Shown here: piece by piece, positions 41,844 through 49,964 of the stretch
How the letters are laid out: each line of letters begins with the position of its first letter
How positions within the stretch are numbered: the first letter of the stretch is position 1
Assembly: GCA_902802045.1 (NCBI GenBank)
Contig: CADCKQ010000003.1
Span: 1-64,000 of the forward strand
Direction: 5' to 3'
DNA: 64,000 nt
From: Oscillospiraceae bacterium
GTDB lineage: Bacteria; Bacillota; Clostridia; Oscillospirales; Oscillospiraceae
Program-made: the position numbers and the translations under genes
Notes under the pieces: generated by a model
The model's input: only the letters and a program-made list of their open reading frames with translations
Told to the model about the DNA's origin: nothing
Databases searched by the model: none

Positions 41844-42320
41844 TTAAAAAGCTTCTGACAATTCCTGAAGCGTCTCTCCGGCGATGCGGTAAACCGTCCA
41901 CTCATCCATCGGTACCGCGCCGAGGGACCTGTAAAACTCAATGCTTGGAGTATTCCAGTCAAGGCACCACCACTCAAGGCGGCCGCAGCCGCGCTCCACA
42001 GCGATGCGTGCAAGTATACTCATCAGACTACGGCCGTAACCGTGCCCGCGATATTCCGGCAGAACGAACAAGTCCTCCAGATAAATGCCTGCCCGTCCGA
42101 GAAAGGTGGAAAAATTATGGAAAAACAGCGCGAAGCCCACTTCTTTGCCTTCTTCCAAAGCGAAGACCACCTCCGCCTTCTTCTTTTCAAAGATCCATTC
42201 ACGCAGCATTTCCTCAGTGGCGACGACCTCTCCGCCCATCTTTTCATACTCCGCAAGCCTGCGGATGAAACAGAGGATCAGGAACGTATCTCCCTCATTT
42301 GCAAAACGCCAGTTCATCAT
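41844..42320 (-). CDS. GNAT-family N-acetyltransferase
   Basis: 158 residues. Acetyl-CoA binding motif LFVLPEYRGHGYGRSLM and the later CLDWNTPSIEFYRSLGA are diagnostic. The overall pattern (AEYEKMGGEV, FHNFSTFLGRAGIYLEDLF) resembles diamine acetyltransferase-like GNATs. The ATG overlaps the stop codon of an amidohydrolase remnant upstream (ATGA), so translation was once coupled to that gene; there is no independent ribosome site, and expression now is doubtful. Confidence 0.88.
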   Translation of the reverse strand: MMNWRFANEGDTFLILCFIRRLAEYEKMGGEVVATEEMLREWIFEKKKAEVVFALEEGKEVGFALFFHNFSTFLGRAGIYLEDLFVLPEYRGHGYGRSLMSILARIAVERGCGRLEWWCLDWNTPSIEFYRSLGAVPMDEWTVYRIAGETLQELSEAF

Positions 42321-42500
42321 ACGCCGTAAACCGGGGTACCGCCCAGATAGCAGGCATTCACGGCAATTTTGTGCAGCTCATGAGGCTCTGTATCAAACGG
42401 ATTCGCTTCCAGCACGACAAAGTCCGCCATGTAGCCGGGGGCAATACGTCCTTTAATATTCTCCTCAAATGAATGCACGATCCGCCTGAGATTTTGTAAA
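42317..42500 (-). pseudogene. C-terminal fragment of an amidohydrolase
   Basis: The minus strand encodes GRIAPGYMADFVVLEANPF, a spacer, then IAVNACYLGGTPVYGV and a TGA stop at 42319..42317. This is the C-terminal strand set of metal-dependent amidohydrolases (YtcJ-like). The catalytic barrel is absent upstream, where the sequence becomes unrelated AT-rich DNA at about 42500. Confidence 0.8.
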
Positions 42501-42761
42501 AGAGATTATGCCCGGTAATGAAGTCCTGTTAATTATTGTTTGCTGTTGTTTATTATGTGCTATACTGTAATGGGATTTATATTATCGGTTCACATTGTTC
42601 TCTTTTGTCTCACTTATTCTAGATGAATCTATGCTGGGAGACCTCAAAAAGATCACTAGTTTTAGTATAATTAGTATTATTATCAAAAGGTCGATCTCGG
42701 ATTAATCCGAAATCGACCTTTTGAAGATATAATTAGTTTTTCTAGTATTGATTTAGGACTG
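42501..42761. other. AT-rich non-coding stretch
   Basis: No gene is visible. It separates two gene fragments and holds one perfect hairpin at 42685-42724. Confidence 0.5.
42685..42724. terminator. symmetrical hairpin
   Basis: AAAAGGTCGAT and ATCGACCTTTT enclose an inner dyad TCGGATT-AATCCGA. It works as a terminator on either strand. Confidence 0.75.
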
Positions 42762-42830
42762 TTAGGTACAAGTCCAACCGCCATCTACGACGATGTTTTG
42801 TCCTGTCATATAAGAGGATTCTTCACTTGG
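42762..42830 (-). pseudogene. C-terminal fragment of a short-chain dehydrogenase (FabG-like)
   Basis: The minus strand reads SEESSYMTGQNIVVDGGWT, then CT and TAA (42764..42762). YMTGQNIVVDGG is the signature ending of SDR enzymes. The rest of the gene is absent beyond about 42830. Confidence 0.8.
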
Positions 42831-43085
42831 CTTTTGCGCTTTATCATTGTTTCCGCAGCATTTGCGTTACTTGGGCTTCTACAAAAGGAGGGTTTGATCT
42901 ATCTGCTGCATTTCGCAGGGTTTTTTCTGCTACTCTCGGAGTTGATCCCCATTCATTCTGAAAGATTGTCCACGTTCTTACAAGGCAAAATAGAGACTGT
43001 GTCTGCATTTATCACCGGTCACAGTCTCTTTATTATGTATGTATTTCAAATTATCGTTCTTAGAATAACCGAGCACCCATGCTGA
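42828..43085 (+). pseudogene. possible membrane-protein fragment
   Basis: An open frame of about 85 codons with three hydrophobic segments (FIIVSAAFALLGLL, IYLLHFAGFFLLLS, SLFIMYVFQIIVL). It begins at the SDR junction, has no ribosome site, and a hairpin lies inside its end, so it is at most a remnant. No family recognised. Confidence 0.3.
42992..43034. terminator. hairpin with flanking A/T tracts
   Basis: AGAGACTGTG/CACAGTCTCT (10 bp) with an 18-base loop, followed by TTATT. No gene seen in 43086-43259. Confidence 0.6.
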
Positions 43086-43259
43086 TTGATTTACTATATA
43101 AATAGAAGGTTCTTGCAAGAGCGGCAGACAGTACATGAGGTTCTTTTTTGTTTTACACGGACAGGCCGTTGTGGTAAAATTTAAATATACAGAACCAACC
43201 GAAGCCCGAGAGTTTCATAGTATACATAATATAAATCATACTGAAAGGAAGTTACTGCC

Positions 43260-43901
43260 ATGGCAAGCATTTCAACATCGCATCTGAGGACCGAAACTCA
43301 CAACATCCCGCTGCGGATTGCCAGAGGGCATTTTGCTGCAAGAAGCTGTCATGTGAACTATTATATTGACATGACATATACCAAACACCGCCTGTCGGAA
43401 GCAAGAGATGCTGCTAAAGAGCTCGTCAAAAAGCTTGATAAATCCGTTCCGATTGACTCCATACTGTGCCTGGAAGGGACCGAAGTCCTGGGTACATGCC
43501 TTGCTGAGGAACTGATCGACGCAGATATAAGGATCACTAATGAGCACGGAACAATTTATGTTGTCACACCGGAACAGACCTCCGGAAACCAGATGATATT
43601 CCGCAGCAACAACGCCCATCTTATCCGCAACAGGCACGTTCTGATCCTTGCGGCAACTGTTGCGACAGGCACAATGGTGCTTGACGCAGTCAATGCCGTA
43701 AAATACTATGGCGGGATCCCGGAAAGGATCTGCGCGATCTTCTCCGCCGGAAAAAGATGTGCCGACATTCCGATCACCACCATTTTCAGTTCAGACATAC
43801 TTGAAGACTTTATGAGTGCGCCTCCGGCTGACTGCCCGCTCTGCAAGGCAGGCGTCAGACTGGACGCCTTGGTTAACAGTTACGGGATCTCCGGCCTGTA
43901 A
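43260..43901 (+). CDS. phosphoribosyltransferase-like protein
   Basis: 213 residues. The central region LILAATVATGTMVLDAVNAV occupies the place of the PRPP-binding loop of type I PRTases, but the two acidic residues normally found (as in VDDVxTTG) are replaced by AATVATG. DSILCLEGTEVLGTCLAEEL fits the pyrophosphate loop region of orotate PRTase-like proteins. CPLCKAG near the C-terminus is a CxxC pair. A catalytic role is uncertain; a binding or regulatory role is possible. AAAGGAAG precedes the ATG. Confidence 0.7.
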   Translation: MASISTSHLRTETHNIPLRIARGHFAARSCHVNYYIDMTYTKHRLSEARDAAKELVKKLDKSVPIDSILCLEGTEVLGTCLAEELIDADIRITNEHGTIYVVTPEQTSGNQMIFRSNNAHLIRNRHVLILAATVATGTMVLDAVNAVKYYGGIPERICAIFSAGKRCADIPITTIFSSDILEDFMSAPPADCPLCKAGVRLDALVNSYGISGL

Positions 43902-43973
43902 AGCCTTAAGCTTTTTGCTATAATTATTCGCCACGGAACAGGATACAATAATATATCAGGAGGACATGATACA

Positions 43974-44498
43974 ATGAAAAAAATTACAATACTGCTGATC
44001 GTTCTCTCGCTGTTTGCAGTCTTCTGCATCGCCTGCGGGCAGGCACCCGAAGCAGAAGACAATACAGGCCTGCCGAATCCCCTGAAAGAAACTGACGCCG
44101 AGGGGATCATGCAGAAGCTCGGGCTCGAATTCGGTATTCCGGAAGGCGCCGGGGAAGTCTCGTACTACATCATAAACGACGAGACAGCCGAGATGCGCTT
44201 TACAATGGACACCACCAGGTTCACGGCACGCATAAAGCCTTCTGCGGGATTTGAGGACATTTCAGGCATGTACTATGACTGGACCGCAACGAATGACACC
44301 TGGAAAGTACAGCACTGTGATGCCCGGACCATGTCATATATAAGCAAGACAGAGGATGATGCAATGGTGACTCTGTGGTATGATGCCGCACCCGGACTCA
44401 TGTACTCCTTAAGTGCTGCCGGCAATGATCTGAACGGACTTGATCTGCCGGTGCTTGCCGATCAGATATACATCCCTACACAGGGAAATGCGGGATAA
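43974..44498 (+). CDS. small lipoprotein of unknown function
   Basis: 174 residues. Signal peptide with lipobox FCIACGQ. The mature part contains a two-layer-like domain (EVSYYIINDETAEMRFT, MVTLWYDAAPGLMYSLS) seen in other clostridial lipoproteins; no function known. AGGAGG lies 11 bases before the ATG. It precedes the CARF-nuclease gene by 36 bases on the same strand. Confidence 0.75.
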   Translation: MKKITILLIVLSLFAVFCIACGQAPEAEDNTGLPNPLKETDAEGIMQKLGLEFGIPEGAGEVSYYIINDETAEMRFTMDTTRFTARIKPSAGFEDISGMYYDWTATNDTWKVQHCDARTMSYISKTEDDAMVTLWYDAAPGLMYSLSAAGNDLNGLDLPVLADQIYIPTQGNAG

Positions 44499-44534
44499 CA
44501 CCGAATGAAGGCGATCCTTGAAGCCTAAGATGCC

Positions 44535-45710
44535 ATGACTATTGAGACGCTGATAGAACTGTATGACGAGCGCCCGTTGGAGAATGTGCTCGGAGCAGAG
44601 ATGTTCCGGCCTGCGCGGGTGGTGTATATCTGCCCCCAGAACGCAGCACAGGATCAGGCTCTTCACCGTACTTTAAGAAGCTTTTTCTCACACCGCGGTA
44701 TAAAAACCGAACTGATCTTTTATAAGGCAGACATATACAACGCATCTTCCATACTTGAGCTTTTGAGAAACATTACCGGAAAATACCGGGACTGCGCTCT
44801 TGATATAACAGGCGGGACCGACGCAGTTTTATTCGCAGCAGGCATGCTCAGCTCGGAGAACCCTCTGCCTGTGTTTACATACAGCCGCCGAAAAAACAGT
44901 TTTTACAGCATAAAAAACGCCCCATTTGCCGACTCTGTCCCATGCCCGCTCAGTTATAAGGTGGAAGATTTCTTCCTCATGGCGGGAGGCTCCGTACGCA
45001 AGGGCAGAGTCGACAACGCCATTTTGGAGAACTATCTCCAGTTTTTCGATCCCTTTTTCAGAGTTTATATGGAAAACCGGCGCGAGTGGGACAGGATAGT
45101 GACTTATATCCAGCGGCAGTCCCCCGCACGGCCTGATGGAACATATTCCCTCTCTGCAAGCGGGCCATACTCTGTCAAAGGACCTCGCTCGGCGCGAATA
45201 GATACGCCCGAGCCTGCGCTCCGTTCTCTTAGCGATATCGGTCTCATCAGCGATCTTGAGATCTCACCGGAGCGTGTCTCATTCAGATTCCGAGACGCTG
45301 CAGTCCGCTCCTGGCTCAGGGATGTGGGCAGTGTACTTGAGCTGTATGTCTACAAGGCCTGTCTTGAAAGCGGCCTCTTTGAGGATGTGCATACAAGCGT
45401 AGTTGTGGAATGGGAAGGCTCTCAGAAAGAGAACTCTGTCAGCAATGAGCTGGACGTGATGTGTTCCAAAGGCGTGGTGCCTCTTTTTATCAGCTGCAAG
45501 ACATGCGATGTCAGGACCGAGGCTTTAAATGAACTTGCCATCTTAAAAGACCGTTTCGGCGGAAATATGGCAAAAGCCGCCATAGTCACCGCAGAGCGGG
45601 TAAAGACAGTCACCAGAAACCGTGCAGCCGAGCTCGGTATCAGTATCATCGACCTGAACGATCTGAAAAGAGATCATCTCCAGAAACGGCTTCGTGCCTG
45701 TATACTTTAA
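44535..45710 (+). CDS. Card1/Can2-like DUF1887 protein (CARF-type sensor plus PD-(D/E)xK nuclease), not CRISPR-linked here
   Basis: 391 residues. Residues 1-150 form a CARF-like Rossmann domain with the ligand-loop motif DITGGTDAVLFAAGML (residues 90-105). A winged-helix-like linker follows. The C-terminal domain (about 265-391) is a PD-(D/E)xK nuclease: Glu269 in VLELYVYK, Asp307 in NELDV, and ISCKT with Lys322, where the usual Glu of ExK reads Ser. Known relatives are activated by cyclic tetra-adenylate and cut nucleic acid in type III CRISPR defence. There is no cas gene or CRISPR array in the window. The ribosome site is weak, so expression may depend on the lipoprotein gene upstream. Confidence 0.82.
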   Translation: MTIETLIELYDERPLENVLGAEMFRPARVVYICPQNAAQDQALHRTLRSFFSHRGIKTELIFYKADIYNASSILELLRNITGKYRDCALDITGGTDAVLFAAGMLSSENPLPVFTYSRRKNSFYSIKNAPFADSVPCPLSYKVEDFFLMAGGSVRKGRVDNAILENYLQFFDPFFRVYMENRREWDRIVTYIQRQSPARPDGTYSLSASGPYSVKGPRSARIDTPEPALRSLSDIGLISDLEISPERVSFRFRDAAVRSWLRDVGSVLELYVYKACLESGLFEDVHTSVVVEWEGSQKENSVSNELDVMCSKGVVPLFISCKTCDVRTEALNELAILKDRFGGNMAKAAIVTAERVKTVTRNRAAELGISIIDLNDLKRDHLQKRLRACIL

Positions 45711-45790
45711 ACCCGGGTATAAATATCAACTCAAGCGCTTTGAGATCCCGTCAATAATATCTGATAAAACCGGTTAAAGGAGACGAGAAA

Positions 45791-46075
45791 ATGCTTACCT
45801 GGAACGTGACATATCATTGCAAAAAAGGAAAGCGGGCAGACTTTTACCATGCGCTCTGCGAGCTTGGCATAAGAGAAAACTCCCAAGCTGAGGAAGGCAA
45901 TTGCCGCTACGATTACTATTTCGCTGCGGAGGCACCGGATGATCTGCTTCTTGTGGAGAGCTGGACAAGCCCCGAGCTTCAGAAGGCTCACTGCGAGACC
46001 CCGACCTTTGCAAAGCTTCAGGAGCTCAAAGCAGTGTTCTGTGAGGATGTTGAGATCGACAAATTCTATTACTGA
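45791..46075 (+). CDS. antibiotic biosynthesis monooxygenase (ABM/YgiN-like) domain protein
   Basis: 94 residues. A single dimeric alpha+beta ABM domain: NVTYHCKKGKRADFYHAL, CRYDYYFAAEAPDDLLLVES, HCETPTFAKL. Such small proteins include quinol monooxygenase YgiN and many of unknown role. GGAG precedes the ATG. It ends just before a strong terminator. Confidence 0.85.
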   Translation: MLTWNVTYHCKKGKRADFYHALCELGIRENSQAEEGNCRYDYYFAAEAPDDLLLVESWTSPELQKAHCETPTFAKLQELKAVFCEDVEIDKFYY

Positions 46076-46087
46076 GAAATGCACAAG

Positions 46088-46124
46088 ACCGGCCCCGGAA
46101 CAAACCGGGGCCGGCCTTTTTTAT
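46088..46124. terminator. terminator between the convergent ABM and hypA genes
   Basis: CCGGCCCCGG, a short loop, CCGGGGCCGG, followed by CCTTTTTTATA. Confidence 0.93.
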
Positions 46125-46152
46125 AATTATGTCTCTTTTCTGAAATTAACAG

Positions 46153-46497
46153 TTATTCGGGAATATGTATCTCACGGATCGTGAAATCTTTGCCGGAGAG
46201 CACGGTCTTATCAAGGCTTCCGCAGTTAGGGCAGCACCCGTCCTGTTCGATCAGGTTGTAGATCTCATCGCACTCGTTACATTCCGCCATACCCGGGATC
46301 ATGTTGATCACGAGCTTTGTATCCTCAAGCATGGTCCCTTTCGCCACCAACGGGTAGAGCTCCTCGACATATTTGGGAATAACCAGGCTGACTTCCCCGA
46401 TATCGAGCACAATCTCAGTCACCCTGTCCAGCTTGTTCTCTCTGGCAAACTCCGTCACGGTCTTTACCATGGAGCGGACGATATTGATCTCGTGCAT
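46153..46497 (-). CDS. hypA: HypA-family nickel/zinc metallochaperone
   Basis: 114 residues. It begins MHE, the nickel-binding N-terminus of HypA, and carries the structural zinc site CNEC...CPNC (residues about 72-93). HypA delivers nickel to [NiFe]-hydrogenase or urease. No hydrogenase, urease or other hyp gene is present here. The start is 6 bases after the oxidoreductase stop with no separate ribosome site, so it is translated by coupling to that gene. A Ni or Zn delivery role outside hydrogenase maturation is possible. Confidence 0.9.
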   Translation of the reverse strand: MHEINIVRSMVKTVTEFARENKLDRVTEIVLDIGEVSLVIPKYVEELYPLVAKGTMLEDTKLVINMIPGMAECNECDEIYNLIEQDGCCPNCGSLDKTVLSGKDFTIREIHIPE

Positions 46498-46503
46498 GGG
46501 GGA

Positions 46504-49194
46504 TTACTGTCTTTCGCCGAAGCGTATCTTTTTGCTTATGAGACGCTTTGCCGTCGCGGGCGCGTTGCCGACAGCGGTGAGAAGGGTCTTGAAGTATTCC
46601 TGTCCGACAGTGTCGAGCGTTTTCTCGAGATAGATCGCGTCGAACTTGCACTTCGTGGTGCAGATACCGCATCCTACACAGAGGTCTTCGTCAATAACGG
46701 CACACCCGCAACCCAGGCAGCGGGCCGCCTCTTTCTTTATCTGCTCCTCTGTCAGCGTTCCGCGCAGATCCTTAAAGGTCTTTTTCGCCTCCTCAGCGCT
46801 TGCGTCTTCAGATCTCTGGCGCGGGGAATTATCAAAGCCCATAACCGGAATCGCCACAGTTGACGGGTCAAAGGGCTTGTAGTCGCGGTGGTCACGGCCA
46901 AGAGTCAATGTCTGCCCCGAATGGACAAAACGGTGGATGGATACTGCAGCTTCTTTTCCTGCAGCAATGGCGTCGATCGCGAATTTGGGACCTGTCACGA
47001 CATCTCCGCCTGCGAATACGTCAGGTTCGGCTGTCTGGCAGGTCTCGTGATCCACAAGAACATTGCCCTTCTTTCCGATCTCCATTCTGCCTGTTATGCC
47101 GCCCATCTCGATCTGCTGCCCGATTGCGGAGAGAACGCTGTCGCAGGTGATCGTCTCGTATTCCTTTGTTCCGACAGGACGGCGGCGTCCCTTCTCGTCC
47201 GGCTCGCCGAGAGTCATCTTTTCGACTCTGATCTCCCGGACCTTATCTTCGCCGATGATCTCTACGGGAGAGACGAGGAAATTAAACTCTATGCCTTCAG
47301 CCTCAGCCTCCAGGATCTCATCCTCAGCCGCAGGCATCTCTTCGCGGGTACGGCGGTACAGTATGGTCGTCTTCGCTCCAAGGCGGACTGCTGCTCTCGC
47401 CACGTCAAGAGCGACATTTCCTCCGCCCACGACCACTGCAGTTTCTCCGATCTCAGGCCTTTCACCCAGGTTTACCGATCTCAGGAAATCTATGCCTGTC
47501 CATACACCCGGCAGATCATCTCCAACGCAGCCCGTTTTGCTGCCCTTTGACGCTCCGATCGCCAGATAAAAGGCCTTAAAGCCCTGCTCCCTGAGCTCGT
47601 CAAGCGTAAGGTCTTTGCCGATCTCCACCCCGGTCTTGAAGGTGACGCCAAGCTCGCGAAGCACATCGATCTCTGCGTTTATGACATCCTTCTCCAGTCT
47701 GAAGCTGGGGATGCCCATGGTGAGCATGCCTCCAACCGCTTTTTCCTTCTCGAATACTGTGACAGGATAACCCTTCACCGCGAGATAATAGGCACAGCTG
47801 AGGCCAGCGGGGCCGGAACCTATAACGGCGATCTTTTCGGTAAATGGGATATTGCGTTGGTTCAGCATCTTCGGAACATAGCGTTCTTTAGCGTCCATGT
47901 CTTTCTCGGCTATGAATTTCTTGATGTCGTCAATGGCGACCGAGGAATCCACATAACTGCGCGTGCAGGCAGTTTCACAGGGCTTGTTGCAGATACGCCC
48001 GCAAACAGCCGGGAAAGGATTATCGTGCTTTATAAGCTCCAGAGCCTCTCTGTAACGGCCCTCGGAGGCCAATTTGATATAGCCCTGGACAGGGATATGT
48101 GCCGGGCACGCCGCCTTGCACGGTGCAGTCCCGCTCTCCATCACATCGCTGCGGTTTGTGCGGTAGTCGTGATTGTAGGATTTCCGATCCCATGGAACGG
48201 CCATGTCCGTATCATATGGATCAGATACTGCGGGATCGAACGCAGAATTCTTCTGTCCGAGTCGGATCGCGTTTGTCTGGCAGTTTTCGACGCACATGCC
48301 GCAGGCAACGCATTTGTCCTTGTCGACCCGAGCGGTAAAGTTCGAGCGGATCGCGTTCTTGGATCTGAAGAGCTCGGCTATGCGCAGAGCGTAACACGAG
48401 CACCCGCAGCAGTTGCATATGGCAGTCGCATCCTCGAAGCCCGGAGTCTGGTTGATCTCGTGCACCAGTCCGTTATCCTCCGCTCTTTGAAGAATCTCAT
48501 AGGCTTCCTCTTTGGTGATGAGGCGATGGGATCCGATTTTCGAGAAGTTCACGGCATTGTCGTTGAGATACATGCACATGTCATCTTCAAGGTGCCCGCA
48601 GCCCTCGCCCATAAGGCGGCGGGAACGGCGGCAGGAACAGGGTCCGACCGAGATGGCAAAAGCATTTTCAATGAGCGTTGAGAGCTCGTCATAGCTCGCA
48701 GTCTTGGATATGTTCTCTACCGCGCTCATAACAGGCATAACTCGCATAAAAGCCATGCCTGCCTTGCCTGAGTTCAGAGTCGGTACCAGCATCTCCAGTC
48801 TGCGGCGTGTGTATTCCTCAAAACACTCACCCAGTACGGGATGCTTTTCGCACTGCTCCCTGTTTGAAAGAAAGCCTTCCATGATACCGGGCACCCATAT
48901 GGGATAATAATAGCAAGTCTCGCCATCGACCTCTCTTGAACGTACGACACCCGTATCACAGAGCTTATCCAGCTGCTCTCTGGTGAATTCCAAAGATTTC
49001 TTAGCACGGCGCGCAATATCTTCCGCCGTGCGATTTGCCTCCAGACGCATATGCATCATGATCTCGCACATATCGTCGTCTATAATCGCCTCAAGGCTTC
49101 GGTACTCCGGATCTTCATAAGTGATGCCGGTGTATGTCATACTCTCGAGACTGATTTTGGTTGCCAGCTTAAGAATATTTGGTCTGTGAGCCAT
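46504..49194 (-). CDS. 896-residue Fe-S flavoprotein (glutamate synthase small-subunit/DPYD-like) with N-terminal winged-helix-like region
   Basis: Domains in order: a helical/winged-helix-like region (1-120); Cys clusters GPCSCRRSRR (about 184) and AICNCCGCSCYA (about 259-268); a ferredoxin CVACGMCVENC (295-305); the DPYD/GltD-type Fe-S segment (CKAACPAH at 359, CGRICNKPCETAC at 398-410); FAD-binding IGSGPAGLSCAYY (458-470); NAD(P)-binding VVGGGNVALDVA (588-599); and a C-terminal ferredoxin CLGCGC...CVGCGICTTKC (826-849). At least four clusters are likely. It probably shuttles electrons between NAD(P)H and a low-potential carrier. HypA downstream is coupled to it. The substrate is unknown. 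Confidence 0.85.
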   Translation of the reverse strand: MAHRPNILKLATKISLESMTYTGITYEDPEYRSLEAIIDDDMCEIMMHMRLEANRTAEDIARRAKKSLEFTREQLDKLCDTGVVRSREVDGETCYYYPIWVPGIMEGFLSNREQCEKHPVLGECFEEYTRRRLEMLVPTLNSGKAGMAFMRVMPVMSAVENISKTASYDELSTLIENAFAISVGPCSCRRSRRLMGEGCGHLEDDMCMYLNDNAVNFSKIGSHRLITKEEAYEILQRAEDNGLVHEINQTPGFEDATAICNCCGCSCYALRIAELFRSKNAIRSNFTARVDKDKCVACGMCVENCQTNAIRLGQKNSAFDPAVSDPYDTDMAVPWDRKSYNHDYRTNRSDVMESGTAPCKAACPAHIPVQGYIKLASEGRYREALELIKHDNPFPAVCGRICNKPCETACTRSYVDSSVAIDDIKKFIAEKDMDAKERYVPKMLNQRNIPFTEKIAVIGSGPAGLSCAYYLAVKGYPVTVFEKEKAVGGMLTMGIPSFRLEKDVINAEIDVLRELGVTFKTGVEIGKDLTLDELREQGFKAFYLAIGASKGSKTGCVGDDLPGVWTGIDFLRSVNLGERPEIGETAVVVGGGNVALDVARAAVRLGAKTTILYRRTREEMPAAEDEILEAEAEGIEFNFLVSPVEIIGEDKVREIRVEKMTLGEPDEKGRRRPVGTKEYETITCDSVLSAIGQQIEMGGITGRMEIGKKGNVLVDHETCQTAEPDVFAGGDVVTGPKFAIDAIAAGKEAAVSIHRFVHSGQTLTLGRDHRDYKPFDPSTVAIPVMGFDNSPRQRSEDASAEEAKKTFKDLRGTLTEEQIKKEAARCLGCGCAVIDEDLCVGCGICTTKCKFDAIYLEKTLDTVGQEYFKTLLTAVGNAPATAKRLISKKIRFGERQ

Positions 49195-49271
49195 AGTCTT
49201 TCCTCCTTCTTTAAACTATTTTATGTCATAACGGCCATTGAGCCGCAAAATAAAGACATTGCGGAAACAGT

Positions 49272-49799
49272 TCAACCCCTGCCAATCACTTTTATCTGAC
49301 AGACTTCCATGGCTTTCAGCGCCGTCTCATGGGACTCGGGAGTTACGCCTGCGCAGCAGGAAGCGTCCACAATTATCGGAACCTCGGGCAGAAATGCTTT
49401 TGCAAGCAGCGCGTTCGATATGACGCAAATATCCGTGCACAGCCCAATAACTGTGATGCTTCCAATCTTTTCGTCCAGGTCTATCTGTTGCAGCTTCTTC
49501 CCGAGATTTGCTGAACCGAAGGTCGGCTTGTCGACCGGCTCCGTTTTTCTGAGTGCGTCCAGCTCCGGGCGAATCTGCCAGCCGTCTGTCCCTTTTATGC
49601 AGTGCGGTACAGGGAGATTCTTCCCCTCCTGAGTGTCCAAATAATGGGGCTCGTGCGTGTCCCTTGTAAAGAGCACCGTTCCTTTGAAGTTCTCAATCCT
49701 CTCCCTGACTTTCGGAACGATCGCAACCGCCTCTTTCGTCCCCAGCGCCCCGTCAATAAAGTCATTCTGCATATCGATAACAAGCAAAATATCCTTCAT
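49272..49799 (-). CDS. isochorismatase-family cysteine hydrolase (probable nicotinamidase)
   Basis: 175 residues. The catalytic triad is visible: Asp in VIDMQNDF, Lys in DKPTFGS, and Cys in GLCTDICVISNAL. RDTHEPHYLDTQEG supplies the metal/His region of nicotinamidase-like enzymes. PncA converts nicotinamide to nicotinate in NAD salvage; other amides are possible. GGAGG precedes the ATG. Confidence 0.9.
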   Translation of the reverse strand: MKDILLVIDMQNDFIDGALGTKEAVAIVPKVRERIENFKGTVLFTRDTHEPHYLDTQEGKNLPVPHCIKGTDGWQIRPELDALRKTEPVDKPTFGSANLGKKLQQIDLDEKIGSITVIGLCTDICVISNALLAKAFLPEVPIIVDASCCAGVTPESHETALKAMEVCQIKVIGRG

Positions 49800-49964
49800 A
49801 AGATTACCTCCGCATCTAAAGACTACATCTCACCATTTTATTATAGTTTACTGCCGTATTTATAAAATATCAACTGTTTGCACAGCAAAATGTTCCGTTG
49901 GCGCTTGCATATGCATACGAATTGTGGTAGGGTTCAGGCATACCGGAAATTGTGAGGCGACAAT

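Noticed and set aside
41744..42268. A plus-strand frame of 174 codons opposite the GNAT gene
   Set aside because: The minus strand encodes a clear acetyl-CoA-binding motif; the plus-strand product is Arg/Pro-rich with no domain.
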